From: Shewanella psychromarinicola
GTDB taxonomy: Bacteria > Pseudomonadota > Gammaproteobacteria > Enterobacterales > Shewanellaceae
Reading direction: 5' to 3'
NCBI RefSeq assembly: GCF_003855155.1
Contig: NZ_CP034073.1
Location: forward strand, 186,001 to 250,000
DNA: 64,000 nucleotides
The position numbers and the translations under genes were made by a program. A model generated the notes under the pieces. It saw only the letters and a program-made list of their open reading frames with translations. It had not been told where the DNA came from and did not search any database. Shown here one piece after another: positions 47,076 through 57,007 of this stretch. Each line of letters opens with the position of its first letter. The first letter of the stretch is position 1.

Positions 47076-47747
47076 TTATATAAAATCACACATTTCACTG
47101 AGCGACTTCTTTTCCAGTGCATGTTGTGGGATGGTCGCATCATCTGCAGGATACCCAGCAATAATAAGCATATAGGGGCGTTCATTATCATTGTCGCGCC
47201 CACACACTTTACTTAAAAAGCTCATCGGTTTTGGGGTGTGCGTTAAAGTACCAAGGCCTGCGTGATGCAATGCTTGGATTAAAAATCCCGTCGCAATCCC
47301 CACTGATTCATGGACATAATAATTACTCTTTTGTTCACCCGCCGCTTCGGTGCGTTTTTTACTGAACACAGCAATTAGCCAAGGCGCATGTTCTAAATAC
47401 GGTTTATCGGCGTTAGTCCCTAAAGGTTTCAATGCCGCTAACCATTCCTCGCCGGCACGACCGGCATAAAACGCTTGCTCTAATGCCTCAGCTTGTTGAC
47501 GAATTTGCGCTTTTATTTGCGGACTGTTAATTGCCACAAAATGCCACGGCTGATGGTTGGCCCCATTAGGTGCCGTGCCCGCCGCTAAAATGCACTGTTC
47601 AATAATGGCTTGCGGGACTGCACGGTCAGAAAACGCCCTAATAGAATGACGCCGTTTAACCTGCTGGTAATTATCTTGTGCCCGTTTGAGCATTTCATCG
47701 GGTGAATATTCAATAAAATCGGTCAGAGGTAAATGCGTTTGGGTCAT
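47076..47747 (-). CDS. Nitroreductase-family oxidoreductase
   Basis: A 223-residue FMN enzyme of the nitroreductase/FRP fold. FMN-binding RRHSIRAFSDR (about 32-42), AAGTAPNGANHQPWHFV, NYYVHESVGIATGFLIQALHHAGLGTLTHTP and a C-terminal FLSKVCGRDNDNERPYMLIIAGYPAD region split across the dimer. The substrate is unknown; it is likely a flavin-dependent NAD(P)H oxidoreductase. A 20 bp tandem repeat lies in its upstream region, shared with the divergent NAD(P)-binding gene. Confidence 0.87.
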   Translation of the reverse strand: MTQTHLPLTDFIEYSPDEMLKRAQDNYQQVKRRHSIRAFSDRAVPQAIIEQCILAAGTAPNGANHQPWHFVAINSPQIKAQIRQQAEALEQAFYAGRAGEEWLAALKPLGTNADKPYLEHAPWLIAVFSKKRTEAAGEQKSNYYVHESVGIATGFLIQALHHAGLGTLTHTPKPMSFLSKVCGRDNDNERPYMLIIAGYPADDATIPQHALEKKSLSEMCDFI

Positions 47748-47830
47748 AATGGATCCTAATGATTACGCTTACTTGTTACTGTTATGTTGAGCTTACACTC
47801 ATGTGTGTTGCGATAACGCTAGTTTTTTGG

Positions 47831-47900
47831 AATAACACTAATATTTCTGCAAAAACACTAATATTTCTGCAAAAACACTAATATTTCTGCAAAAATACTA
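47831..47900 (+). repeat. 20 bp tandem repeat, three copies and a part
   Basis: AAAAACACTAATATTTCTGC occurs at 47851-47870 and 47871-47890, with a near-identical copy at 47831-47850 (differing at the AATAAC start) and a partial copy at 47891-47900. It lies between the divergent nitroreductase and NAD(P)-binding genes, in a likely promoter zone, so copy number could alter spacing. Confidence 0.95.
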
Positions 47901-48004
47901 CGCTAACAAACAGGATAATAATGACTATTAAAATATTCTTATTGAAACCATTGGAGCGACAGATTAGAGTCTATGCGAGTCAGTTTAGCTTTCTAAAGGA
48001 TCAT

Positions 48005-48688
48005 ATGATTGCAGTAATAATAGGTGCGACGGGGTTAGTGGGTAATACCTTACTGGCTCGCATCATTGAAAGTGAACAGTATAGTAAAGTATTGGTCATT
48101 GGCCGTTCGGAACCTAATTTGGTCGAACATCAATTTGGCGCCGAAAAAGTACAGTTTATTGACAGCCAGCTTGACGAACTTCATGAACTTACATTGGCAG
48201 ACAAAGTGGATCATGCCTTTTGCTGTTTAGGTACCACTATCAAGCAAGCTGGTAGCGAAGAGGCCTTTATTCAGGTTGATAAATTAGCCGTACTGGCCTT
48301 TGCTAAACTGTGTCAAACCCAAGCAAATCCTTCGCTTAAATTTATGGTAGTGACCTCACTGGGTGCGGATGCTAAATCAAGCGTGTTTTATAACCGGATA
48401 AAAGGCGAGGTTGAACAAGCGCTTAAGGCGTTGTCCTTACCGGTAATGAATATTTTTCAACCCAGTTTATTATTAGGACCTCGAGATAATAGACGTCTTC
48501 TGGAAGATATTGGCCAAACCATTTTGGGGGGGTTATCGTTTTTGTTTATCGGCCCGCTGCGTCAATATCAGCCCATTGATGCACAAATGGTCGCGGAGTC
48601 GATGTACCAAGTCGCTCTGAAGCCTCAAGTCGCTCCCACCACTCAAATTATCACTAATGCCATGATGCATCACTGTCATTATTCATAA
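48005..48688 (+). CDS. NAD(P)-binding Rossmann-fold protein (HTATIP2/YbjT-like)
   Basis: A 227-residue atypical short-chain-dehydrogenase-like protein. It starts AVIIGATGLVGNTLLARI with the GATGLVG nucleotide loop (about 6-12) and has HAFCCLGTTIKQAGSEEAF, MVVTSLGADAKSSVFYNRIKGEVEQAL and NIFQPSLLLGPRDNRR. These are typical of oxidoreductase-like HTATIP2/TIP30 family members. Function unknown. Start ATG 48005 has AAAGGA upstream; an earlier start at 47921 would add 28 residues and is not favoured. Confidence 0.83.
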   Translation: MIAVIIGATGLVGNTLLARIIESEQYSKVLVIGRSEPNLVEHQFGAEKVQFIDSQLDELHELTLADKVDHAFCCLGTTIKQAGSEEAFIQVDKLAVLAFAKLCQTQANPSLKFMVVTSLGADAKSSVFYNRIKGEVEQALKALSLPVMNIFQPSLLLGPRDNRRLLEDIGQTILGGLSFLFIGPLRQYQPIDAQMVAESMYQVALKPQVAPTTQIITNAMMHHCHYS

Positions 48689-48794
48689 GAGTACGCTCGA
48701 CAATAATGCATGTTTGTGACAAGTTAATACCAATGTGTTGTTTAATGCTAACGACATAAAAGTATAACTGTAACGATTAAGTAAGGAGAACGAG

Positions 48795-48968
48795 ATGAGT
48801 GATGCTAACGATTTAACCTTAAATGAAGTCTGTGAAATACTCGACAAAAGCCCTACTACAATTAAGCGTTATGCTCGCGAAAATTTACTGTTCACTGAAC
48901 AACACGGTAATGTGCTTAGTTTTAATAAAGCCGAAGTGATGCGTTATTTAGCGTTTTCTGAACGTTAA
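48795..48968 (+). CDS. 57-residue helix-turn-helix protein (MerR/excisionase-like)
   Basis: A short gene with an excellent AAGGAG ribosome site 8 bases before ATG 48795. The protein is a single DNA-binding domain: LTLNEVCEILDKSPTTIKRY gives a winged-helix-like HTH (helix-turn-helix about 9-29) and VLSFNKAEVMRYL a further helix (about 41-53), as in HTH_17/excisionase proteins. No phage or integrase genes lie nearby. Targets are unknown. It converges on the nqr operon with a shared terminator. Too short for common gene-length cutoffs. Confidence 0.82.
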   Translation: MSDANDLTLNEVCEILDKSPTTIKRYARENLLFTEQHGNVLSFNKAEVMRYLAFSER

Positions 48969-49026
48969 TCCCTCTTTACCCGTTTAACGTTCTTTGCTCA
49001 AAGTTCTTTACTAAAAGTTCTCTGCT

Positions 49027-49071
49027 AAAAAAATCCCCAAACCGTCATTGACAGTATTGGGGATTTTTTTA
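49027..49071. terminator. Bidirectional terminator between small HTH gene and nqrF
   Basis: AAAAAATCCCCAA pairs with TTGGGGATTTTTT around a 16-base loop; T-runs are on both sides. Confidence 0.88.
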
Positions 49072-49101
49072 TCGGCTTAGTGAGTACTGCACAGCAAGAC
49101 G

Positions 49102-50319
49102 TTAGTCACCAAAGTCATCGAGTAAAATATTCTCCGACTCAACCCCTAAGCTTTCTAGCATAGCAATAACCGATGAATTCATCAGCGGAGGGCCACACAT
49201 ATAATACTCACAATCTTCCGGCGCTTTATGCTGTTTTAGGTAATTCTCGTACAGCACGTTATGGATAAAGCCTGTGTATCCGGTCCAATTATCTTCTGGC
49301 AATGGATCCGACAAGGCCACATTCCAAGTAAAATTGTCATTTTCAGCGGCAAGTTGATCAAAATCTTGTTGATAAAACACTTCGCGAGTTGAACGAGCCC
49401 CATACCAAAAGCTCATTTTACGCTTAGTGTTAACACTTTTTAGCTGATTAAAAATATGCGACCGCATTGGCGCCATGCCAGCACCACCACCAATAAACAC
49501 CATTTCAGCATCGGTTTCTTTGACAAAAAACTCACCAAATGGACCCGAAATAGTCACCTTATCACCGGCTTTTAAGCTAAAGATATACGACGACATTTTC
49601 CCTGGTGGTAAACCGGCTTTAGGCGGGGTAGCGATACGTACATTAAGCAGTATACTGCCTTTTTCATCAGGATAATTGGCCATCGAATAAGCACGTAATA
49701 CGTCTTCATCCACCGTAGAGACTAAATCAAATAAACCATACTTAACCCAGTCATCACGGTATTCGTCCGGAATATCAAAATCAGCATAACGGACTTGATG
49801 GGCAGGCGCTTCAATTTGAATGTAACCTCCAGCCTTAAATAACACGTCTTCGCCTTCGGGAATTTTTAATAACAGTTCTTTAATAAAGGTCGCTTGGTTA
49901 TTATTTGAAATAACCTCACATTGCCATTTTTTAACCCCAAAAATTTCTTCATCAATCTCAAGATCCATGTCGGTTCGCACGGCGACTTGACACGCCAAAC
50001 GAGAGCCGTCTTTGGCTTCTTTTTTCGAGATATGATCCAGCTCAGTCGCTAAAATATCACCGCCACCGGCTTTCACTTTTACGCGGCATTGACCACAAGT
50101 ACCACCACCGCCACAGGCTGATGGAATAAATATCTGTTGCCCAGACAATGCAGCCAATAATTTATCACCCGCAGGGGTTTGCACGCTTTTACTGGCATCA
50201 CCATTAATGCTAATCGTCACATCACCGGTGTTCACCAATTTTCGTTTGGCGACTAAAATCACCACCACTAGCAAACTTACCACTATGGTAAACATGCCAA
50301 TACCTATTGCCATTTCCAT
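49102..50319 (-). CDS. nqrF: Na+-translocating NADH:quinone reductase subunit F
   Basis: NADH-oxidising subunit with FAD and a 2Fe-2S cluster that starts electron flow through Na+-NQR. 405 residues: an N-terminal membrane helix (about 5-25), ferredoxin domain with [13 protein letters not shown] and a fourth ligand in RLACQVA, an FAD domain (RAYSMANYP) and NADH domain ([27 protein letters not shown]). Last gene of the nqrABCDEF operon. No apbE or nqrM follows in this window; a terminator does. Confidence 0.97.
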   Translation of the reverse strand: MEMAIGIGMFTIVVSLLVVVILVAKRKLVNTGDVTISINGDASKSVQTPAGDKLLAALSGQQIFIPSACGGGGTCGQCRVKVKAGGGDILATELDHISKKEAKDGSRLACQVAVRTDMDLEIDEEIFGVKKWQCEVISNNNQATFIKELLLKIPEGEDVLFKAGGYIQIEAPAHQVRYADFDIPDEYRDDWVKYGLFDLVSTVDEDVLRAYSMANYPDEKGSILLNVRIATPPKAGLPPGKMSSYIFSLKAGDKVTISGPFGEFFVKETDAEMVFIGGGAGMAPMRSHIFNQLKSVNTKRKMSFWYGARSTREVFYQQDFDQLAAENDNFTWNVALSDPLPEDNWTGYTGFIHNVLYENYLKQHKAPEDCEYYMCGPPLMNSSVIAMLESLGVESENILLDDFGD

Positions 50320-50343
50320 TAAATAACCCTTTTCTTTAATGCG

Positions 50344-50952
50344 TTATAACGTAATGCCCGCAAATGACATAAAGCCCAGAGCCATTAAGCCGGTGGTAAT
50401 AAATGTGATCCCAATGCCTTGTAATCCATCAGGAATAGCATGAAACTTCATCCGTTCACGCAATCCTGCTAATAACACGATGGCCATCGCCCAACCCACA
50501 GCAGAACCCGCAGCAAAGACCACTGACTCAGTAAAGTTATAGTCACGGTTAGCCATAAAGATAACTCCGGCAAAAATGGCGCAATTGACCGTTAATAGCG
50601 GTAAGAAGATCCCTAATGACTGATATAAGGTCGGAATATAACGGTCTAAAAACATTTCTAAAATTTGCACTAACGCGGCTATCACCCCGATAAAGGTAAT
50701 CAACTGTAAATAGCTTAAATTAAGTTCAGCAAACCCCGCCCACGCTAATGCGCCTGGCGCTAAGATATTGACGTAGATAATTTGATTGAGTGGCACTGCC
50801 AGCATCATCACCACAATCACTGCGATCCCTAAGCCAAATGCAGTTGAGACCTTTTTTGATACGGCTAAAAAGGTGCACATACCTAAGAAAAATGACAGCG
50901 CCATATTGTCGATAAACGCCGCTTGGATAAATAAATTAATATAGTGTTCCAT
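50344..50952 (-). CDS. nqrE: Na+-NQR subunit E
   Basis: Integral membrane subunit, 202 residues with about six membrane helices, related to NqrD by an inverted-repeat fold. Conserved [17 protein letters not shown] (with Cys) near the N-terminus and [16 protein letters not shown] with Cys in the fourth helix; these Cys bind the 2Fe-2S shared with NqrD in the known structures. Ten bases after nqrD, cotranscribed. Confidence 0.96.
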   Translation of the reverse strand: MEHYINLFIQAAFIDNMALSFFLGMCTFLAVSKKVSTAFGLGIAVIVVMMLAVPLNQIIYVNILAPGALAWAGFAELNLSYLQLITFIGVIAALVQILEMFLDRYIPTLYQSLGIFLPLLTVNCAIFAGVIFMANRDYNFTESVVFAAGSAVGWAMAIVLLAGLRERMKFHAIPDGLQGIGITFITTGLMALGFMSFAGITL

Positions 50953-50961
50953 GCTGTTTCC

Positions 50962-51582
50962 TTATCCGCGCTTGCGCTGAATGATTTTAATGACCCAAAT
51001 CATCACGCCAATGATAAAAAAGGCACTGGGTGGCAATGTGAACATCTCATTCGCCAAATACCAGCCGCCATTTTCGACAGTGGTTAAGATTGAATGACCA
51101 AACAAACTGCCACGACCCAGTAGTTCACGAATAAACGCCACGCCCATTAAAATCACCCCATAACCCAAGGCATTGCCTAAGGCATCGAACACGGCTAGGT
51201 GAGGAGGATGTTTCATCGCAAAGGCTTCGGCGCGGCCCATAATGATACAGTTAGTGATGATCAAACTCACAAACACAGATAACTGTTTCGATAGCTCATA
51301 CGCCACATCTTGTAGCACCATATCGACAATAATCACCAAGGACGCAATCACGGTCATTTGCGCAATAATGCGCACACTGTTGGGAATAAAGTGGCGAATG
51401 CTTGAAATAATCAAGTTCGAAAACACCAACACAAACGTCACCGCGAGTGTCATCACAAATGCGGTTTGCATCGAATTACTGACCGCTAAGGCCGAACACA
51501 CACCTAATACCTGCATTGCCACTGGATTATTGGCAAAAATAGGCGATGTCAGGATCTCGCGAGTTGAAGTGGTATTACTCAT
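50962..51582 (-). CDS. nqrD: Na+-NQR subunit D
   Basis: Integral membrane subunit, 206 residues. It opens [34 protein letters not shown], shows the paired Cys in [10 protein letters not shown] and [13 protein letters not shown], and ends KIIQRKRG. Resembles V. cholerae NqrD throughout. Its start immediately adjoins the nqrC stop. Confidence 0.96.
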   Translation of the reverse strand: MSNTTSTREILTSPIFANNPVAMQVLGVCSALAVSNSMQTAFVMTLAVTFVLVFSNLIISSIRHFIPNSVRIIAQMTVIASLVIIVDMVLQDVAYELSKQLSVFVSLIITNCIIMGRAEAFAMKHPPHLAVFDALGNALGYGVILMGVAFIRELLGRGSLFGHSILTTVENGGWYLANEMFTLPPSAFFIIGVMIWVIKIIQRKRG

Positions 51583-52353
51583 TTACTTATCCTCTGCAGC
51601 GGCTAACGTGTGTAGATAAGTTTGGTATCCCTCTACGCCAAACCAAAACTCGACTAAACGTTGGATACCGACACCCGAACGAGTCGCACCACTGACACCA
51701 TCGATGCCGTGAATGTCACCGTCTTTTGCACCGCCCTTAATCACTTTAATGGCAATGTTACCTTTGGCATCAAATAGCGTTTTGCCTTGCCACAAGGCTA
51801 ACCATTGTGGGTCAGTAATAAAGTCAGCAATACCTGGGGTTTCGCCATGCTCATAAAACACGATGTTCTCAATGGTGTTTAAGTCAGGTTTTATCGCCAT
51901 GTAACCGTAAATAATCGACCACAAACCTTTGCCGTAAATAGGCATAACAATACTGGCAAGTTGACCCTTGGTGTCGTACACCTCAAAAATGCGAATATCG
52001 GTCGCCATGGTTTTAATCTTGGCGATGTCTTTTTTAGGTTTAGTAGACGTTTCAGGGTTAATGGCCGCCATGCGTTCGTCAAAATCAAGTAAGTTAGCTT
52101 TTTCAGTCACTTTACCTGTCGCCAAGTTAACCATTTTCGGTTGAACTCGCTGAGTAAACAACTCGCTAAAGTCACCTTGGCTGATGTCGATGTCAGCAGC
52201 CTTTAACACATACTGCTGCACTTCTTCACGCTTCTTGGCTAATTTGCGCTCTTTTAAAATCTCGACAGTACCCGTGATCATAAACGAACAAACTAAGCTT
52301 AAAATGATAATAAAAACCATGGTTCCAGCGACGGTATCTTTCTTAAAGGCCAT
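51583..52353 (-). CDS. nqrC: Na+-NQR subunit C
   Basis: FMN-bearing subunit, 256 residues. One N-terminal membrane helix (about 12-28) and a periplasmic domain. The covalent FMN site is the Thr in DGVSGATRSGVGIQ (SGAT, about residue 218-221); it must be attached by ApbE, which is not in this window. Overlaps the end of nqrB by 11 bases. Confidence 0.96.
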   Translation of the reverse strand: MAFKKDTVAGTMVFIIILSLVCSFMITGTVEILKERKLAKKREEVQQYVLKAADIDISQGDFSELFTQRVQPKMVNLATGKVTEKANLLDFDERMAAINPETSTKPKKDIAKIKTMATDIRIFEVYDTKGQLASIVMPIYGKGLWSIIYGYMAIKPDLNTIENIVFYEHGETPGIADFITDPQWLALWQGKTLFDAKGNIAIKVIKGGAKDGDIHGIDGVSGATRSGVGIQRLVEFWFGVEGYQTYLHTLAAAEDK

Positions 52354-53557
52354 GACGTTTTAGTCTCCGTTTAATATTAGCGCGAGCGACTAAGTAGTCG
52401 AATAACGGTGCCCATAAATTAGTAAACAAAATAGCCAACATAATACCCTCTGGCATTTTGGTATTGAGTAAACGAATAATAATGGTCATAAAGCCAATCA
52501 TAAATCCAAAAACAAACTTGGCCTTACGGGTATAGGATGCCGTCACCGGATCGGTGGCCATAAACATCATTCCCAATGCAAAACCACCGGTCACTAAGTG
52601 CCATGTCCACGGCATTGCCGACATGGGATTTCTGCTAGAACCAAAATAGTTGAACAACAAGACGGTAATGATCATTCCCAGCATAACGCCGGCTACCACA
52701 CGCCAATCAGCTACGCGGGTTAGGAGTAAAATACCGCCACCAATAAGAATGGCTAAGGTACTGGTTTCACCCACAGCACCTGGGGTAAAGCCTAAAAAGG
52801 CATTCCACCAGCTCGGATCACTCACCACGCTAAACCAACTCACATCGACAAAGCTTAATTTTTTAGCCACGGTAAGAGTTAATGTGGTTGCACCAGAAAA
52901 GCCATCAACCGCAACAAACTGTCCTAACGCCACCACTTCGGTTGGATAAGCAAAGTAAATAAACGCATAACCCGCTAGCGCAGGATTTAAGAAGTTGTAG
53001 CCCATGCCGCCAAACAGTTCTTTTGCCACCACAACCCCAAAACTGATGCCTAAGGCCACAATCCATAATGGTGTAGAAATGGGTAAAATTAACGAGAACA
53101 ATAAGGCAGTGATAAAAAAGCCTTCATGTAATTCTTGGCGACGCACTTTGGCAAACACCACTTCCCATACCAAGTTTACTATCAGCGCCGTTAAGTAAAA
53201 CGGCACATAAAAACTGGCACCATAAGCGAATAAACTGATCAAACCTGCACTTTCAGTCAGCGAGCCAAACATCGCGTTATACAAGGCTAATTGCCATACA
53301 TCAGGCTGGGTTGCCCCGGCAATAATGGCCATTTGCGCCTGAAGACCAATATTGTACATACCCAATAACATGGCAGGAAATAAACACATGCCGACAATGT
53401 GCATGGTGCGCTTAACATCAATAGCATCACGAATATGCACATCACCTTTAGTGCTGCGGCCATTGGCTATCCACAAAGACCGTAGATAACTCCGCATTGA
53501 GTTACCATGGGCGTAGTAACTGTCTTGGGTGCTGGTTTTTTTCTGTTGCTGACTCAT
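52343..53557 (-). CDS. nqrB: Na+-NQR subunit B
   Basis: Largest membrane subunit, 404 residues from ATG 53557; the frame could begin ten codons earlier. Multiple helices, a covalent FMN site (SGAT in VDGFSGATTLT, about residue 220-223) and riboflavin/quinone-binding regions. The TAATG overlap with nqrA (1 base) indicates coupling. PNMGYNFLNPALAG and RNPMSAMPWTWHLVTGG resemble V. cholerae NqrB. Confidence 0.97.
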   Translation of the reverse strand: MSQQQKKTSTQDSYYAHGNSMRSYLRSLWIANGRSTKGDVHIRDAIDVKRTMHIVGMCLFPAMLLGMYNIGLQAQMAIIAGATQPDVWQLALYNAMFGSLTESAGLISLFAYGASFYVPFYLTALIVNLVWEVVFAKVRRQELHEGFFITALLFSLILPISTPLWIVALGISFGVVVAKELFGGMGYNFLNPALAGYAFIYFAYPTEVVALGQFVAVDGFSGATTLTLTVAKKLSFVDVSWFSVVSDPSWWNAFLGFTPGAVGETSTLAILIGGGILLLTRVADWRVVAGVMLGMIITVLLFNYFGSSRNPMSAMPWTWHLVTGGFALGMMFMATDPVTASYTRKAKFVFGFMIGFMTIIIRLLNTKMPEGIMLAILFTNLWAPLFDYLVARANIKRRLKRHGL

Positions 53558-54948
53558 TAACCTTCCCTCTCGATAATATCTAGGCAAGCACGTAATTCTT
53601 TACCGAAGTCATATTTCCCAGGGCACACAAAAGTACATAGTGCTAAATCTTCTTCATCTAGTTCTAATGCCCCTAATAACTGTGCCTCATCGGTATCGCG
53701 TACCACTAAGTCGCGCACTAAAAGCGTGGGCAGAATATCTAATGGCATCACACGATCAAGTTGACCAAATGCCATCATGGCCCGTGGAGAACCACCAGCT
53801 TGGGTCGTAAAGTCGAACAGTTTTTTGGTGCGACTAAAGCCTGACATCATGATGCCGGTCATTGAGAATTTTCGGCTATCATGGCGAACCCAAGGTAAAA
53901 TCTCTTGTTGTCCATTTTCAGTGAGCACACTAATTTGATTATGAAAGCGGCCAAGATAATCATAAACGCCGACAGCCGTATGGCCTGACAATAGTGATCC
54001 AGAAACAATACGGGAATCTTGTTGATTGATTTCATCCAGGGTCAAATCGCTTAGCTTCGCACCCAATTGAGTTTTCATTAATCGTGGCATTAACACATTA
54101 GGGCCGGCTAATGACACGATACGATTGGTATACAGTTCGCCGGTTAAAAACAGTTTGCCAAAGGCAATCACGTCTTGATAACCCACATGCCACACTTGGC
54201 GTTCAATACTGGCAGGTAACAGATAATGAATATGGGTGCCAACTAATCCGGCAGGGTGCACACCGTTAAAACGCTGAACACTGACTTGCGATAAGTCGTG
54301 CTCAATGCTGGCATCGGCCAATAACGAAGCGCCATCGTCTTGGCATAGATACACCTGACCGCTAGTCAAAAACGTTAGGGCAAATAATCCGGCCTGAAAA
54401 GCCTGTGGTTGAGTCGCAATAATAACCCGTGGATCGGGCGCAAGAGGATTGGTGTCAATGGCGGTGACAAATATACCGGCAGGGCTTGCATCTAACTGGG
54501 GCACTCGAGAAAAAGGACGTGTGCGCAACGCGGTCCATAAGCCACTGCGGACTAAACCGTCTTTAACAGCTTGATGTGATAGTGCCTTAATATCCATAGA
54601 CTCAAGAATGAAACAGGGCTCTTGCTTGGCATCACAATCAATGACCACCGACTGCAGGACCCGACGCTCTCCGCGATTAATAGCGACAACAACTCCGCTT
54701 GCTGGCGCGGTAAATAACACCCCTGGCGTTTTTTTGTCTTCAAATAACACTTGGCCTTTGACGACACTATCGCCTACTTCAACCGACATTGTTGGCTTTA
54801 AGCCCACATATTCTTCACCAATTAACGCCACTTGGGTCGTTTTAGGTGCGTCATCTATTTGCTGTAGTGGTTCACCAGCAACCGGGATATCAAGTCCACG
54901 CTTAATAGTTATCACTGGATTGTTAGCACCAGCCATCACATTCACCAT
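53557..54948 (-). CDS. nqrA: Na+-NQR subunit A
   Basis: Cytosolic subunit needed for assembly of the complex, 463 residues. The N-terminus reads VITIKRGLDIPVAGEP, the NqrA signature. The start may be M1 (54948) or M5 (54936). Also conserved are GEEYVGLKPTMSVEVGDSVVKGQ, SPAGIFVTAIDTNPLAPDP, GVYDYLGRFHNQIS and the DILPTLLVRDLVVRDTDEAQ-type C-terminus. First gene of the operon, preceded by a promoter. Confidence 0.95.
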   Translation of the reverse strand: MVNVMAGANNPVITIKRGLDIPVAGEPLQQIDDAPKTTQVALIGEEYVGLKPTMSVEVGDSVVKGQVLFEDKKTPGVLFTAPASGVVVAINRGERRVLQSVVIDCDAKQEPCFILESMDIKALSHQAVKDGLVRSGLWTALRTRPFSRVPQLDASPAGIFVTAIDTNPLAPDPRVIIATQPQAFQAGLFALTFLTSGQVYLCQDDGASLLADASIEHDLSQVSVQRFNGVHPAGLVGTHIHYLLPASIERQVWHVGYQDVIAFGKLFLTGELYTNRIVSLAGPNVLMPRLMKTQLGAKLSDLTLDEINQQDSRIVSGSLLSGHTAVGVYDYLGRFHNQISVLTENGQQEILPWVRHDSRKFSMTGIMMSGFSRTKKLFDFTTQAGGSPRAMMAFGQLDRVMPLDILPTLLVRDLVVRDTDEAQLLGALELDEEDLALCTFVCPGKYDFGKELRACLDIIEREG

Positions 54949-55273
54949 CTAAAAATATTCGATAGCTAATATTATATGTTTGCAACTACTAATATAACAA
55001 CAAAGATCACAGTCCGAGTGAGAACTGTAATTTTTCAACATAACCGAATACCAAATGTGTGAACCAAATCAATTTATTGACCAATATGATGCAATTTGTG
55101 TAATTTTAAAGTCAAAAAGGTTTTTACATTTCGACGTCATTTCCGCGGCGATTTACTAATAATTATTAACAAAAATAGCCGAAAGCCACTTCATTAAAGG
55201 CCAACTTACGCCCATTAATGATGTCGCATTAAAATGGCGAACCGCTGATATTCTATATCGTTAGCCAGAGACG
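54949..55273. other. Intergenic region upstream of nqrA
   Basis: A 325-base AT-rich gap between nqrA and the end of cydC. It contains a likely nqr promoter near 54971-55000. No cydC terminator of good quality was seen. Confidence 0.55.
54971..55000 (-). promoter_or_regulatory. Predicted nqr operon promoter
   Basis: On the minus strand TTGTTA (55000-54995) and TATAAT (54976-54971) are 18 bases apart. This would start transcription within 20 bases of the first nqrA codon, giving a very short leader. Confidence 0.45.
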
Positions 55274-57007
55274 TTAATCAGCCAATTGTTGAATTAACCG
55301 TCCTTGCTGAAAAAGGTACACCGAATCCATTTGTTCTAACGCGGTCAAGCGATGGCTGATCATTAGCAGGGTTTTGTGCTGGGCAAAATCGAGTAAGACG
55401 TTGAGGATTTCACGCTCGGTACGTTTATCGAGTCCTTCAGTAGGTTCATCTAACAGCAGCAAAGGAGCATCACGCAATAATGCCCGAGCAACGCCAATTC
55501 TGCGCTGCTCGCCACCGGATAATTGTCGGCCGCCCTCACCGATCCAACAATCTAATGGTTTATCGCCTTGCAACAAGGTTTGCAGACCCACTTGCTGTAA
55601 CACTTCAATAAAACGTTGATCATGTTCTTTTTGGGCCTCACCGTGCAGATACGGCAACGCTAACGCTAAATTGTCACGTAAAGTACCTGAAAACAGGTAA
55701 ATACGTTGACTAACCACAGTCATCGCAGCACGAAGATTGGCATCGCTGTAGTCACTTATTGGTTGACCATCAAGCGTAATGGACCCCTGCTGCGCCGCCC
55801 AGTCACGGGTGATCAGTCCCAATAAGCTTGATTTACCACAACCAGTAGGACCTAAAATAGCCACCTTTTCACCGGCTTTAATGGTTAAGCCAAGGCCTTG
55901 TAACACCGGAGAGTGCGCGTGATAACCAAAGTGAACGCCACTGATCTGCAAAGCTCCGTGATGGGCTTGTAAGTGACTATCAGGATTAAATACCACACTC
56001 GGTGTTTGCTCGGTTATTTCCGTCACCCGCCGCGCAGCCAGTACCGTGCTTGATAAATGTTGGAATGCACCGGCTATCGGCATCATCATTTCAAGACTGG
56101 CCATAGTGGCGAACACCATTAATGCCATTAACGGCCCTGGCGGCGAGAGATCACCGACACTTTGGCCCGCTAAATACAGCATAGAGACGACCGCACTGCC
56201 ATTGATTAATATCAATAATGCTTGGCTTAGCCCGGTAATATTGGCCATGGTGGTTTGCTGACTAAATAAACTGTGCTGCGCTTGTTCAAGTTGAGCCAAA
56301 TAGCGCTTATTAGCGCCAAATAAACTTAACTCGGCCTGCCCCTGAATAACATCAAGTAACTCAACTCGATATTGCCTTTGCGCCTGCATTAATACTTGCC
56401 CAGGCGCCTTACCTAAGTAATAAAATACTAGCGGTAAGATAAACCAAGCGGCTAATAACAGAGTGCATAAACTCAAGGCTAAATGGTTATCAAACCAACC
56501 GAGAAACGCCAACAATACACCAATCATCATCAAAGATGCGGCCATTGGCGTGAGTAAGCGTAAATAGAGATGATCTAAGGTATCAATATCGGCAACCAAA
56601 CGATTGAGTAAGTCACCTCTTCGCAGACCTTGCAAGTTAGCCGCGCTTAACGGCAGTAACTTCTTCCATGCCCAAACACGCAGTTGCGTCAATAATTTAA
56701 AGGTCGCTTCATGGGTTGCTAACCGCTCACCGTAACGGCTTGCAGTACGAGCGATGGAGAAAAATCGCACACCTCCGGCGGGGGTGAAATAGTTAAACGT
56801 CTGCGCGGTAACCACCGCTAAGCCTGCTACTGCACTGGCAGATAAAAACCAGCCCGATAATGACAATAAGCCAATGCCCGTCAGTAATGTCGTCGATGTG
56901 AGCAAGAGCCCCACTAACATCATCAGCCACTGGCGGCGAAACAAAGCAACAAAAGGGCGTAATACCTGGATGATACTGCGCGGTTTCGCGTCAACGGATT
57001 GTGACAT
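55274..57007 (-). CDS. cydC: CydC, heterodimeric ABC transporter subunit for cytochrome bd assembly
   Basis: Half-transporter with CydD, exporting cysteine/glutathione to the periplasm and needed for cytochrome bd maturation. 577 residues from ATG 57007; TGA of cydD and ATG share one base. N-terminal six-helix membrane domain (about 25-300), then ATPase: P-loop GPTGCGKSSL (about 390), LSGGEQRRIGVARAL signature and LLLLDEPTEGLD Walker B. Order cydD-cydC and close overlap support the pairing. Confidence 0.95.
   Translation of the reverse strand: MSQSVDAKPRSIIQVLRPFVALFRRQWLMMLVGLLLTSTTLLTGIGLLSLSGWFLSASAVAGLAVVTAQTFNYFTPAGGVRFFSIARTASRYGERLATHEATFKLLTQLRVWAWKKLLPLSAANLQGLRRGDLLNRLVADIDTLDHLYLRLLTPMAASLMMIGVLLAFLGWFDNHLALSLCTLLLAAWFILPLVFYYLGKAPGQVLMQAQRQYRVELLDVIQGQAELSLFGANKRYLAQLEQAQHSLFSQQTTMANITGLSQALLILINGSAVVSMLYLAGQSVGDLSPPGPLMALMVFATMASLEMMMPIAGAFQHLSSTVLAARRVTEITEQTPSVVFNPDSHLQAHHGALQISGVHFGYHAHSPVLQGLGLTIKAGEKVAILGPTGCGKSSLLGLITRDWAAQQGSITLDGQPISDYSDANLRAAMTVVSQRIYLFSGTLRDNLALALPYLHGEAQKEHDQRFIEVLQQVGLQTLLQGDKPLDCWIGEGGRQLSGGEQRRIGVARALLRDAPLLLLDEPTEGLDKRTEREILNVLLDFAQHKTLLMISHRLTALEQMDSVYLFQQGRLIQQLAD

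Noticed and set aside
46872..47216. A 114-codon plus-strand frame
   Set aside because: Its second half is antisense to the nitroreductase C-terminus, it has no ribosome site and no family resemblance.
47831..47900. Possible CRISPR array or integron recombination site
   Set aside because: Pure tandem copies without spacers or dyad symmetry, and no integrase nearby.
49102..54948. Rnf complex instead of Na+-NQR
   Set aside because: The presence of NqrA, the NqrF ferredoxin-FAD-NADH protein and the absence of an RnfB ferredoxin or RnfC decide for NQR.
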